Source: Lacihabitans sp. LS3-19
GTDB lineage: Bacteria > Bacteroidota > Bacteroidia > Cytophagales > Spirosomataceae
DNA length: 64,000 nucleotides
Assembly (NCBI RefSeq): GCF_024343575.1
Contig: NZ_RJUA01000001.1
Coordinates: forward strand, 186,001 to 250,000
Direction: 5' to 3'
The notes under the pieces were generated by a model, which made no database searches, was not told the DNA's origin, and worked only from the letters and a program-made list of their open reading frames with translations. A program made the position numbers and the translations under genes. This document shows, piece by piece, positions 10,265 through 18,448 of the stretch. The first letter of the stretch is position 1. Every line of letters begins with the position of its first letter.

Positions 10265-12253
10265 TTAAAGCTGAAAATCGTTGTCAATGATAGCCCAAGT
10301 TGTTCCTGTACTTTGGACAGTTACGCTGGTTTTTTTTGTTATTTTTCCGTTCAATGCCTTAAAAAAGTATAAGAAATCACCGGATATTCCATCACTTAAG
10401 TTACTATTAGTCAAAAGGTTATTTCCTAAATGGTCGTTTATGTAGATTGGGTTAAATACTGAATTACCGCTATTAGGCTGTAGCAAGAGAGGTAAGTCCG
10501 CAGAGATTATATAAATTCTTCCTGTTCTGTTTACCGGGGAAGGCAAACTGACTGTAATTGCCTGATAACCAATTGCTCTGACACTATAATCTGCATCTGA
10601 AAGAGTGTAATTGGTGTTAAGTTCTTTATAAGGCAAACTCAGACTACCAACAACTTGCAAGCCGGAATTGGCAGTGGTGGTATTTATGCCCACATTTTGG
10701 GCGGTTGTGATGGTCAAGGCCGCACTCCCATTGTTTACAAATAGTGATAGTGGATGATTGGATAAAGTACCATACCAACCGGCACCAAATCCAGCGTAAG
10801 TTCCAACTTGTATACCAACATTATTAGCATGTACAATACCCGCTCCATTGCCAAAAGTGCTCACTTGCAGTTTATAATTAGGCGTAGCTGTGCCAATCCC
10901 CACATTTCCTAAGCCCGTTATATCGTTTATTATGACTTTTGAATTGTTTTTTCCTCCGCGTATATAAGTATCTTCTGCAGTTGCATAATTAAAATGCGAG
11001 GTGTGCGTAGTGCCAAAAAATGCCGCCGTGCCGTCTGTGCCAGTACCTCTGGATACAGAAAGAGTAGCATTGGGATTATTTAACCCTATCCCCACATTTC
11101 CGCCACCATTTATCCTCATTTTTTCTGCGAAAGCCGTACTTCGGCCTGTACCAAATACGATGTTGTCTGAACTGGAAGGAACATAAAACTGGAACGCAAA
11201 GCCTTGAATGCCAATACCGTAATGATTGGTGGTATTGTTTGTTTCTCCTCCCCAAAACGATATTTTATCACCAACTTCACTGTTAAATGTCATTTTGTAT
11301 TTAGGAGAAACAGTACCAATTCCTACATTGCCGAACCCCGTAATTAAAGCAGGGCCATTAAATGAGTTAAAAAAAGCACCTATGCCATTGGCTCCAGATG
11401 CAGTTCCGGTTATACCAGTACCAATAGTAGTTGAACCTCGAACACCATCCACTGGGCCATCGCCCCAAACACCTTTACCAACTGCTGAAATTCCTTTTAC
11501 GCCAACTCCATCTGACTCACCTAAAACACCATTTCCGGTGCCATAGTGATTACCATATACCCCGGATCCAATTGAATTAGATGCTTGATTGAAACCAAAA
11601 ACGCCATATGTAGCAGCGGTTGGGCTATATTCCTGAGCAAAGCCATAAATTCCTTTTCCACCACTTGTAGAATTTGTAGTACCAACGATTGCACTTGCAG
11701 GGCCAGTATTTGTATTTGTTATAGAAAGAATTTTTAGGGCTTCATTTTTTGTAAAATCTATTGGAAAAATTTCGCTCCATTCTGCATCACCGTTTGTGTT
11801 TATTGACTTTAGAAACTTGCCTGAAGCCAATGTTCCCACGCCATTTCCTGCAAATTGCAACTTCCCGCTGGTTTTTAAACCATAACCACTTGTAGAAATA
11901 AAAGAACCTGCGGTCCCACTAACCGAATAACCAAATACACCAATGTTACTAATACTTTTTCCATAAACTGCAATATCGGAATTACTCTCCCCATAAACAC
12001 CCCATCCACCAGGACATTTTCCATAAACTCCTATACCTATTGGGCTTTGGCCATAAATACCTGTAGAATAGAGTTCTTCCGAATTATTAATACCTTTTAT
12101 AGCATACGTGGTTGTAGTGTTCTGCGTACTTTTCAAAGTTGCATTTATTCCATCCGTAATTTCAGAGTTATCAACGACAACTTCGAGTTTTGGGGCCTGA
12201 CCCATCGCAGCAGTACAAGTAATTAGTAAAAACAGTAGTATTTTTTTCATCAT
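10265..12253 (-). CDS. Secreted fibre-like repeat protein (long paralogue)
   Basis: About 662 residues starting at MMKKILLFLLITC, a clear signal peptide. The start at 12253 is chosen because the in-frame codons upstream belong to a LytTR remnant. The N-terminal half repeats a GVYGxS motif (GVYGKCPGGWGVYGES and similar); the second half carries several GNVGIGTxTPxYKLxV blocks as in tail-fibre and surface proteins. No S74 autoprotease domain is visible. The C-terminus (SLPSPVNRTGRIYIIS...) looks like a small beta domain. It is a paralogue of the neighbouring 12557-13684 gene (shared PKLEVVVDNSEITDGI and FNSEVGDKISFWGGE-type segments). Probably an exported surface protein; function unknown. Confidence 0.75.
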   Translation of the reverse strand: MMKKILLFLLITCTAAMGQAPKLEVVVDNSEITDGINATLKSTQNTTTTYAIKGINNSEELYSTGIYGQSPIGIGVYGKCPGGWGVYGESNSDIAVYGKSISNIGVFGYSVSGTAGSFISTSGYGLKTSGKLQFAGNGVGTLASGKFLKSINTNGDAEWSEIFPIDFTKNEALKILSITNTNTGPASAIVGTTNSTSGGKGIYGFAQEYSPTAATYGVFGFNQASNSIGSGVYGNHYGTGNGVLGESDGVGVKGISAVGKGVWGDGPVDGVRGSTTIGTGITGTASGANGIGAFFNSFNGPALITGFGNVGIGTVSPKYKMTFNSEVGDKISFWGGETNNTTNHYGIGIQGFAFQFYVPSSSDNIVFGTGRSTAFAEKMRINGGGNVGIGLNNPNATLSVSRGTGTDGTAAFFGTTHTSHFNYATAEDTYIRGGKNNSKVIINDITGLGNVGIGTATPNYKLQVSTFGNGAGIVHANNVGIQVGTYAGFGAGWYGTLSNHPLSLFVNNGSAALTITTAQNVGINTTTANSGLQVVGSLSLPYKELNTNYTLSDADYSVRAIGYQAITVSLPSPVNRTGRIYIISADLPLLLQPNSGNSVFNPIYINDHLGNNLLTNSNLSDGISGDFLYFFKALNGKITKKTSVTVQSTGTTWAIIDNDFQL

Positions 12254-12259
12254 TTTATT

Positions 12260-12556
12260 GAAATTAAAATGCCTCTTTCTTCGACGGGAAATCATAAATC
12301 GCTGATTTTTTTCGTGCTCTTAACGTCTTTCAAATTGCGATTTCATTTCGTTCAGATTAATTACAAATCCTCTGTTGATTCGTAAAAATTCCAGGTTTTA
12401 TCTAAGGCGATTTTCTATGGTTTTAAAGGTGGTTGATGAAAGCCTCATTTTACAGTTATTGCCCGGCATCAACTCTACATACAGTGCCGTGCTTTTCAGA
12501 TTTGATTGTAGAAATAAAAGAAGTATCCTTGTGGTCATGACTTTTGTGATTAATAA
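12260..12556 (-). pseudogene. Degenerate stand-alone LytTR regulator
   Basis: Translating the minus strand in the frame of the downstream fibre gene gives LSSTTFKTIENRLR-stop-NLEFLRINRGFVIN, then another stop, then FMISRRRK. This closely matches the intact LytTR protein at 13698-14003 (LSSTTLKIIESRL, DFLRINRGIVIN, FVVSRRRK) with identical spacing from VIN to SRRR. The in-frame stops are TAA at 12398-12400 and TAA at 12320-12322. The frame then runs without a stop into the fibre gene, so the original LytTR stop has also been lost. This is a clear broken paralogue, not noise. Confidence 0.85.
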
Positions 12557-13684
12557 TTACTCTTCATAAGTCAATAATATTCGAACAGGTTTATTGAGTA
12601 TGTTGGCACTCTGACCTGGATAATTTACGACCAAAACATCTCCCAAATCCAGTTTGACGGCATATCTGACACCGGTAAAAGTGGTGGTTTCTGGCAAAAA
12701 TTGATTATCTACAATTATTTGTAAGCCAAGTACTTTTATTGAACTTAGGCCTAAAAAACCTGTTTTTATTAGAACTGAAGAACCCTCTGTACTGCCAGTG
12801 GTTCCTACTAGTTTTAAAACCTTTATAGAAGGAGTAGTAGCACCTGCTGCTGCACCTGGAGGAATAGTGTTTCCGAGTTTTGTAAAGGCACCAATTTCTA
12901 TATTTCCATTTTCTAAAACAGACAATACATTGCCTGCTCCATTATGATGGCGATAAAGATAGGCATTGCCATTATTAGCATACCACTGAAATGATTTATC
13001 AACAAAGTTTCTATCCCAAAATCTGTAACCGGCATCCACGCCTTTGTTTTGGAGATTGCCTTTGCCTGTAATTCTAAAATTTTCACTAAAGTCGGCACTT
13101 CTACCCACCCCGAATACCAGATTGTCATTTATGCTAGGCACAAAAAACTGGAGCGTTGAGGCCTGAATACCGATACCATAATGAGGTGAAACATTACTGT
13201 CTTCACCACCCCAGAATGAGATTTTATCACCCAAATCGCTTTTAAATGTCATTTGATATTTGGGGGTACCTGTTTTAATGCCAATGAATCCATCTCCGGT
13301 TATCAATGCGTGGCCATTGTTGGATGAAAAGTATGCCGCAATTCCATTTCTTGAAAAAGCTTGCAGGCCAATATTATCTTCACTTCCTCCATACAAGCCA
13401 ACGCCATTTTGACTTGTTCCACCAGAACCTACGCCATTATCAGACTTTCCCCAAACTCCAAATGCTCCACTTCCTTTGGTTTCTCCGTAAACTCCTGTTG
13501 CTAATCCAGAAAGGGAATTATTAATACCTTTTATTGCAAAAGTATTTTGAGAGTTTGTGCTTTTTAAATTTGCCACAATTCCATCAACATTTTCATCTGA
13601 TGCGACTACTACTTCCATTTTGGGCGACTGGCCAAAAATCTTTATGAAAGAAGTTATAAGCAAAAGCAGTACTATTTTTTTCAT
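12557..13684 (-). CDS. Secreted fibre-like repeat protein (short paralogue)
   Basis: About 375 residues from MKKIVLLLLITSFIKIFGQ, a typical signal peptide; the ATG at 13684 is preferred over the in-frame ATG at 13696. It shares with the longer paralogue the N-terminal region (NTFAIKGINNS, TGVYGET) and the central block PKYQMTFKSDLGDKISFWGG. The C-terminal 100 residues differ (GATTPSIKVLKLVGTTGSTE...), ending in a beta-rich stretch. It begins about 13 bp after the LytTR stop, so it is almost certainly in that operon. Likely an exported surface or structural protein. Confidence 0.75.
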   Translation of the reverse strand: MKKIVLLLLITSFIKIFGQSPKMEVVVASDENVDGIVANLKSTNSQNTFAIKGINNSLSGLATGVYGETKGSGAFGVWGKSDNGVGSGGTSQNGVGLYGGSEDNIGLQAFSRNGIAAYFSSNNGHALITGDGFIGIKTGTPKYQMTFKSDLGDKISFWGGEDSNVSPHYGIGIQASTLQFFVPSINDNLVFGVGRSADFSENFRITGKGNLQNKGVDAGYRFWDRNFVDKSFQWYANNGNAYLYRHHNGAGNVLSVLENGNIEIGAFTKLGNTIPPGAAAGATTPSIKVLKLVGTTGSTEGSSVLIKTGFLGLSSIKVLGLQIIVDNQFLPETTTFTGVRYAVKLDLGDVLVVNYPGQSANILNKPVRILLTYEE

Positions 13685-13697
13685 AGTATTATACATT

Positions 13698-14003
13698 TTA
13701 AAAATTTAGATTCAGTTTACGTCTTCTTGAAACCACAAAACTTTCATGATTAATAAGCTCAACTTCTGAGTTTTGAAAAGCTTTTACGTGCTTTATGTTA
13801 ATTACAATTCCTCGGTTTATTCGAAGAAAATCTGTGGTTGGAGCCAGTCGGGATTCAATTATTTTAAGTGTAGTTGAAGACAAAAAAATCTGTCCATTGA
13901 CTAGTAAAACACGGGTGTAATTAATGTCTGATTTAAGGTAAAGTATGTCTTGTGGAGCAACTTTTTTTCTGCTGCCGATATGTATCATTTTCTGAGTTTC
14001 CAT
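13698..14003 (-). CDS. Stand-alone LytTR DNA-binding protein
   Basis: 101 residues consisting of only a LytTR domain (DILYLKSDINYTRVLLVNG, LSSTTLKIIESRL, FLRINRGIVIN, ending SRRRKLNLNF). LytTR domains bind direct repeats upstream of target genes. There is no receiver domain, so activity is not set by phosphorylation of this protein itself. It lies directly before the secreted fibre-like gene and behind an ATGGCAT-N4-ATGCCAT operator, suggesting that a response regulator controls its synthesis and that it in turn controls surface genes. Confidence 0.9.
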   Translation of the reverse strand: METQKMIHIGSRKKVAPQDILYLKSDINYTRVLLVNGQIFLSSTTLKIIESRLAPTTDFLRINRGIVINIKHVKAFQNSEVELINHESFVVSRRRKLNLNF

Positions 14004-14020
14004 GTGATTTCATTTTTTAT

Positions 14021-14068
14021 CAAAATTAGATGATGTATAGTTTTACTGCAATGGCATAAACATGCCAT
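14021..14068 (-). promoter_or_regulatory. Palindromic operator plus -7 box for the LytTR operon
   Basis: The perfect inverted repeat ATGGCAT-AAAC-ATGCCAT spans 14051-14068. Exactly 22 bases downstream (minus strand) lies TAATTTTG (14028-14021), a Bacteroidota TAnnTTTG -7 box, 17 bases before the ATG. The same layout occurs at 14673-14720 and 16259-16306. Confidence 0.8.
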
Positions 14069-14075
14069 AAAAGCT

Positions 14076-14660
14076 TCAAAAAGTACTCCCAGAAAACTTA
14101 TGCCTAATCCTAAAATCTCCTTTTAAAACATAATCTTTTATGGCTGGATCATTGCTTTTGTTTTCACCACCTAGGACTGTCACATTTAGTTTTCCTGAGA
14201 TAATTCTGGCTTTTCCACCAGGCTCCAATTTGCTTTTGGTGATGACAATCGCATCTGATACTGGGGTTGGCTTGGGGTTTAAAAGGCCATCATAACTATT
14301 GAAAGTAAAAATTTTGTCGGGATAATCCTGTAAGGAAACACTTCCCTGAAATAACTTATGTCCTGGATTTGGATCACCAGAAGGTGTGGATGAAGGTGCA
14401 GACATGTCATTTATAATGGTTAAAGAAAGTTGTGGCCCATTATCTTTACCTACATATACCTTGAACTCATGATCTCCTTTTCCAAAATCATTGTATGAAG
14501 TTAATATGTCTTCTTCTGTAAAATAAAAGTCTTTTCCATCTATGCTGTAATTGAAAAAGAGCTCGTTTGAAGTTGAATCCTGAGTTTTAGAATTGCTATT
14601 TCCGGTATTACAAGCAAAAACCAATAAGGTAAAAAAACCAATAATCGTTTTCATTTTCAT
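14076..14660 (-). CDS. Hypothetical lipoprotein
   Basis: About 194 residues. The N-terminus MKMKTIIGFFTLLVFACNTG has a lipobox (VFAC), so the protein is probably lipid-anchored and exported. The rest is a small beta-rich domain (FFNYSIDGKDFYFTEEDI, LSLTIINDMSA, KSKLEPGGKARIISGKLNVT) with no motif I recognise. The start at 14660 (or 14654) is preferred because the in-frame TTG at 14675 lies inside the -7 box. An operator identical to that of the LytTR operon lies upstream. Confidence 0.75.
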   Translation of the reverse strand: MKMKTIIGFFTLLVFACNTGNSNSKTQDSTSNELFFNYSIDGKDFYFTEEDILTSYNDFGKGDHEFKVYVGKDNGPQLSLTIINDMSAPSSTPSGDPNPGHKLFQGSVSLQDYPDKIFTFNSYDGLLNPKPTPVSDAIVITKSKLEPGGKARIISGKLNVTVLGGENKSNDPAIKDYVLKGDFRIRHKFSGSTF

Positions 14661-14672
14661 TTCATTTTTTAC

Positions 14673-14720
14673 CAAAATTACCTGTGGAATGAGCCCGAGT
14701 CAATGGCATAAACATGCCAT
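14673..14720 (-). promoter_or_regulatory. Palindromic operator plus -7 box for the lipoprotein gene
   Basis: ATGGCAT-AAAC-ATGCCAT (14703-14720) is followed after exactly 22 bases by TAATTTTG (14680-14673). Spacing and sequence are identical to the LytTR promoter at 14021-14068. Confidence 0.8.
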
Positions 14721-14834
14721 AATTTATACTGGAATTTTGGGAATTATAAACTTTAATGGCAATGTATTGTTGTACTAATAAGCTAAGGCTTCTAATAAGA
14801 CAACATTTTCATATTTTTTGTAATTTAATTTTTA

Positions 14835-15602
14835 ATGTCGAAACTCGCTCCTGAGGATAAATTCATTGATTTTTCGGATTATGGCCGGCCAATTGCTAAG
14901 TGGATTGCTTCGCTTTTAAAAAACACAAATGCTACTCCTATTCATGTTACGCTTGCATTTGGAGTATCTGGATTGCTTGCTATTTATTCTATTTTTGAAG
15001 ATTATTTAATAGCAGCAGGATTGTTCTTAATTCTAAAATCAATCTTGGACGCTGCCGATGGAGAACTTTCAAGGCAAAAAAACACACCATCTTATGTTGG
15101 TAGATATTTAGATAGCATCTTAGACATAATCCTTAATTTTTTGTTCATTTTTACTTTTGGTTTTCTTACTTCTTCTCCTGTTTGGTTAACAATTTTAGCT
15201 TTCGTTTGTGTGCAGTTGCAGGGTACTTTGTACAACTATTACTATGTAATTCTCCGGAATATCAGCATAGGTGCAGACCAAACAAGCAAAGTATTTGAAC
15301 AAAAAGCTCCATTGGCTTTTCAAGGAGAAAGTCAAAAGGTAGTAAATATTATGTTCTTCATTTTTAATGTTTTATACGGCTTTTTTGATAGATTAATTCA
15401 AGGTTTAGATGCTAATGCCCACCGCTCAAAAAACTACCCCAACTGGTTTATGAGCTTTGTTTCTATTTATGGTTTAGGTTTTCAACTTTTGATTATGGCC
15501 GTATTATTGGCATTGGGAAAAATGGACTTTATCATTCCATTTTTTATTGGTTATTCTGTATTGATACCAATAATGATAATAATTAGGAAAACCTTAAAGT
15601 AA
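14835..15602 (+). CDS. CDP-alcohol phosphatidyltransferase family protein
   Basis: 255-residue integral membrane protein with about six hydrophobic segments. The family active site D-x2-D-G-x2-A-R-x8-G-x3-D-x3-D is present as D72..D75 G76..S79 R80..G89..D93..D97; the usual Ala is Ser. The family transfers a phospho-alcohol from CDP to lipid or inositol acceptors, so it should act in phospholipid head-group synthesis; the specific alcohol is unknown. Its 3' end overlaps the convergent response-regulator gene by 9 bp. Confidence 0.85.
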   Translation: MSKLAPEDKFIDFSDYGRPIAKWIASLLKNTNATPIHVTLAFGVSGLLAIYSIFEDYLIAAGLFLILKSILDAADGELSRQKNTPSYVGRYLDSILDIILNFLFIFTFGFLTSSPVWLTILAFVCVQLQGTLYNYYYVILRNISIGADQTSKVFEQKAPLAFQGESQKVVNIMFFIFNVLYGFFDRLIQGLDANAHRSKNYPNWFMSFVSIYGLGFQLLIMAVLLALGKMDFIIPFFIGYSVLIPIMIIIRKTLK

Positions 15603-16238
15603 TCCAACGAAACTTACCAATTTGTCCCGCAATGCCTTTGTAATAGCCTCCCCTTTAGAGTTTACTTGGAGTTTTTGATAAATGTGCACAATGTGTTTTT
15701 GCACCGTGCTTATGCTTATGTCGTAATGTGCCGCAATGAGTTTATAACTATCACCTTCTACCAATCGTTGCAAAACATCAACTTCTCTTTCAGTGAGTTG
15801 GTACGGATTTACTTTCGGTTCTTGCAAAGAGCCAAGTACTTTTAGTGCTATTGAGGGGCTCATAGCTGCTCCACCTTGGTGTACTTCTTTTACAGCTTCA
15901 ATGATTTTGTCAGATGAAGTTTTCTTGAGCAAATAGCCCACGGCTCCTGCCTTTATCGCCTCAAAAATACGATTGGTGTCCTCAAAGACCGTTAGCATCA
16001 GCACTTTAGGAGCCTTTTGGATATTTTTGGTAATCAAAGAAACGGCTTCTATGCCTGTCATATTGGGCATTTCTATATCCATCAAAATGATGTCGGGCAT
16101 TTCTGTTTTGATATTGTATAAAACATTGACAGGATCAGAATGTGTACCGACCAATATAAAATCAGGGCATGATTCTAATATCCAAACCAAGGTTTCGGTG
16201 AGGTTGGGATTGTCTTCGTAGATAGATATTCGAATCAT
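15594..16238 (-). CDS. NarL/FixJ-type response regulator (RR1)
   Basis: About 214 residues from MIRISIYEDNPNLTETL. The receiver domain has the acidic pair (YEDN), phospho-acceptor Asp in DIILMDIEMPNMTGIEA and a conserved KK pair (LLKKTSSDK). The C-terminal LuxR-type helix-turn-helix reads LTEREVDVLQRLVEGDSYKLIA. It lies downstream of HK1 and is probably its partner. A palindromic operator overlapping the HK1 stop codon sits in front of it, which suggests that it activates its own gene. Confidence 0.93.
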   Translation of the reverse strand: MIRISIYEDNPNLTETLVWILESCPDFILVGTHSDPVNVLYNIKTEMPDIILMDIEMPNMTGIEAVSLITKNIQKAPKVLMLTVFEDTNRIFEAIKAGAVGYLLKKTSSDKIIEAVKEVHQGGAAMSPSIALKVLGSLQEPKVNPYQLTEREVDVLQRLVEGDSYKLIAAHYDISISTVQKHIVHIYQKLQVNSKGEAITKALRDKLVSFVGLL

Positions 16239-16258
16239 AAAGGATGGCAATTTTTGTA

Positions 16259-16306
16259 CAAAATACTACAAATGATTTTTAGAAAAAAATAGCATATCTA
16301 TGCCAT
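16259..16306 (-). promoter_or_regulatory. Operator plus -7 region for RR1
   Basis: ATAGCAT-ATCT-ATGCCAT (16289-16306) differs by one base from a perfect palindrome of the ATGGCAT-N4-ATGCCAT type and overlaps the HK1 stop codon. The TTTG of GTATTTTG (ending 16259) is at the same distance as in the two promoters at 14.0 and 14.7 kb. Confidence 0.65.
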
Positions 16307-18175
16307 AGGTATGGTTAGGCTTAAACTTGAGCCATTTTCTTTTGAGGATTCAAAGCTTAGTTTCCCGTTGATTTCTGATGCTCTTGTTTGCATGTTTTTA
16401 AGTCCATTTCTTGATGTAAACTGCTCATTGTCAAAACCTTTTCCGTTGTCAATTATTTTAACACAAAGATTCTTTTTTTCTTGTATAAATATCACACTTG
16501 CTTCTGTAGCATAGGAATGTTTCATGAGATTATTGATGGCTTCTTTAACTATCAAATATAGGTTTCTTCTGACTTCTGTTTCGAGCTTTATTTTATCAAA
16601 GCCTTCCTCTACTTTTAGCTCAAATTTAATATTTTTTGAATCGGCCAATGGCTGAGCATATTCTTTGAGTCGCAATATTATTCCTTGCAGTGAGTCATTC
16701 ATTGGGCTGATAGACCATATTATTTCGTCAACAGATTCCATCACGCTTTTGGAGTCTGAATTGATTTTGGTAAACATTTTTTGGGTGCTGCCTTCCTGTT
16801 TTTTGGCCATGTCGCTGATGAGCATTATACTGCTCAGTGTGCTTCCGATTTCGTCGTGAAGGTCTGTAGCTATTTTGTTTCTAAGTTTTTGAGATTCCTC
16901 AAGGCGTTTAAGTTTATTTTTGTTTATCAGGAAAACCACTGAAATGCCAGTCAATAAAAACACCAACAATCCACCAGCAATCAAAGCTTTATTTTGCAAG
17001 GATGATTTCTCGTTTTTGGCATTTAATAATTCGATTTCCTGTTCTTTTTTTTCTGTTTCGTATTTTCTAAGAAGATCTTCTGTGTTTTTAGCAGTTTCAA
17101 TCTTAAAAGTGGAGTCTTTGGCTATGTCTGCTTCAACTTTGTATTTGTAGGCCTTTTGAAAGTCTTTTGTTTCTTCATAATATTCTGCCAATGCTTGATT
17201 GGCCGAGTATAAATATTCTGGATCTTCTAATTTTTTTGATATTTCTAAAGCTTCCAAATAATACTTTTCGGATAATGAATAATTTTTTTGAAAAAAGTAT
17301 AAGTCACCCAAATTATGACAAACTATTTTAAGCGATGAAATAGCATTTAACTGTCGACAAAGAGCCTCGCTTTTTTTTAGATAATTTTCCGATGTATCAT
17401 AGGCCTTTATTTTAATATGCATCAAGCCCAGGTTAGTCAAAAGGTCGGTCTGCAGAAGTTTATAGTTTTCTTTTTCGGCATAATTTAAACCCAGTTTGTA
17501 ATGTTTTATAGCTTCTTGGTTCTCGTTTAAATCATCATTTATGGTGCCTATATTATTTTCGGCTATTGCCATACCTGTAAGGTTATTATAATCGGTTTCG
17601 ATTTTAAGAGATTTTTGGTAATACGCTAAAGCTTCCTTTGGTTTTTTATAGTGTTTTAAATTTCCCCCTATCTGATCATACGGCCATGTTTTCAAAGGCT
17701 CCAAATGATTTTTTTCCTGAAAATCAATCAGTTGCATTGCATATTTAGTGGCATTTTCTCGATCACCCATTTGGTCATATATTATACCGATATTATTTAA
17801 TGAATTCTGGAATATCTTTTTCGGCAGATTATATTTTTTTATGATTTCGTTGCATTTCAAAAAATGCTTCATGGCAATTTCTGGCTTTTGTTGGGAGTAT
17901 TGTACCACCCCACGCATATTTTCTGCCTTATAGAATCCCGTCCCGAAATTCAGTTTTTTTGAGAGTGATTCTATTTGGTTAATTGTCTTGTTGGTCTCTT
18001 CAAAATTTCCTTCTTGTACCATTAAAAAAGCATATTCATTAAGGGCTAAAACATAAGTTGTATCAGGTTTTTGTTTTTTTAAGTATACCTTTAGCGAGTC
18101 GACAGTTTTCGGTATCTGTGCCATCCCTACAAAATTAGAAAGCGAAAAAAAAACGAATAAGATTTTGGCTTTCAT
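16298..18175 (-). CDS. TPR sensor histidine kinase (HK1)
   Basis: 625 residues: signal peptide (to about residue 19), a long tetratricopeptide-repeat sensor region (about 30-340), a coiled coil, one membrane helix (IAGGLLVFLLTGISVVFLI, about 395-415), a HisKA_3 dimerisation domain with the phospho-His in TDLHDEIGSTLS (about residue 440) and an HATPase domain (DNGKGFD, NGLKNMQTRA). This is the NarX/DesK-like class that partners LuxR-type regulators; RR1 follows 59 bp downstream. The periplasmic TPR region presumably senses an envelope protein or peptide. Confidence 0.93.
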   Translation of the reverse strand: MKAKILFVFFSLSNFVGMAQIPKTVDSLKVYLKKQKPDTTYVLALNEYAFLMVQEGNFEETNKTINQIESLSKKLNFGTGFYKAENMRGVVQYSQQKPEIAMKHFLKCNEIIKKYNLPKKIFQNSLNNIGIIYDQMGDRENATKYAMQLIDFQEKNHLEPLKTWPYDQIGGNLKHYKKPKEALAYYQKSLKIETDYNNLTGMAIAENNIGTINDDLNENQEAIKHYKLGLNYAEKENYKLLQTDLLTNLGLMHIKIKAYDTSENYLKKSEALCRQLNAISSLKIVCHNLGDLYFFQKNYSLSEKYYLEALEISKKLEDPEYLYSANQALAEYYEETKDFQKAYKYKVEADIAKDSTFKIETAKNTEDLLRKYETEKKEQEIELLNAKNEKSSLQNKALIAGGLLVFLLTGISVVFLINKNKLKRLEESQKLRNKIATDLHDEIGSTLSSIMLISDMAKKQEGSTQKMFTKINSDSKSVMESVDEIIWSISPMNDSLQGIILRLKEYAQPLADSKNIKFELKVEEGFDKIKLETEVRRNLYLIVKEAINNLMKHSYATEASVIFIQEKKNLCVKIIDNGKGFDNEQFTSRNGLKNMQTRASEINGKLSFESSKENGSSLSLTIPMA

Positions 18176-18300
18176 GGGCTAATTTTTCAATAGTTTAGTG
18201 AAAATAATATAAATCTTTTTAAATTGCAGATGTTGTGAAACAAAGAGCAAATCCTACGTTGAAAAATCAGGGAATTCTTAACATTTAAAATACAAATATC

Positions 18301-18408
18301 ATGGCAAAAGCACAAGACGCGAAGAAAGCTGTTAAAAAAGAACCGGCAAAAACAGCCAAAGAGAAAAAACAAGAAAAACAAGACAAGAAAAACAGAAAAG
18401 ACTATTGA
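18301..18408 (+). CDS. Small Lys-rich protein (35 aa)
   Basis: The reading frame MAKAQDAKKAVKKEPAKT...KKNRKDY is almost entirely Lys, Ala, Glu, Gln and Asp, and is followed at once by a strong terminator. Such short AK-rich basic proteins resemble the disordered, nucleic-acid-binding tails of histone-like proteins. I recognise no family for certain. The clean ATG, biased composition and terminator 1 bp after the stop favour a real gene. It is transcribed in the same direction as mnmH but separated from it by the terminator. Confidence 0.65.
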   Translation: MAKAQDAKKAVKKEPAKTAKEKKQEKQDKKNRKDY

Positions 18409-18437
18409 AAAACACCCTTTTGTGGTGTTTTTTTTGT
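18408..18437 (+). terminator. Terminator after the Lys-rich small gene
   Basis: AAAAACACC (18408-18416) pairs perfectly with GGTGTTTTT (18424-18432) around a 7-base loop, followed by more T. It starts on the last base of the TGA stop and lies 12 bp before the mnmH ATG. Confidence 0.85.
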
Positions 18438-18448
18438 TAAAATGAGAT

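Noticed and set aside
11226-11546. Pro-rich plus-strand frame inside the fibre-like gene
   Set aside because: It is the antisense shadow of the Gly-rich repeats; there is no start context and it disappears outside the repeats.
10265-13684. Prophage tail-fibre genes
   Set aside because: Both proteins have signal peptides and LytTR neighbours. No phage structural, lysis or integrase genes are nearby and no S74 domain is visible.
14661-14675. Upstream TTG start of the lipoprotein gene
   Set aside because: The TTG lies inside the TAATTTTG -7 box and adds residues before a good lipoprotein signal peptide.
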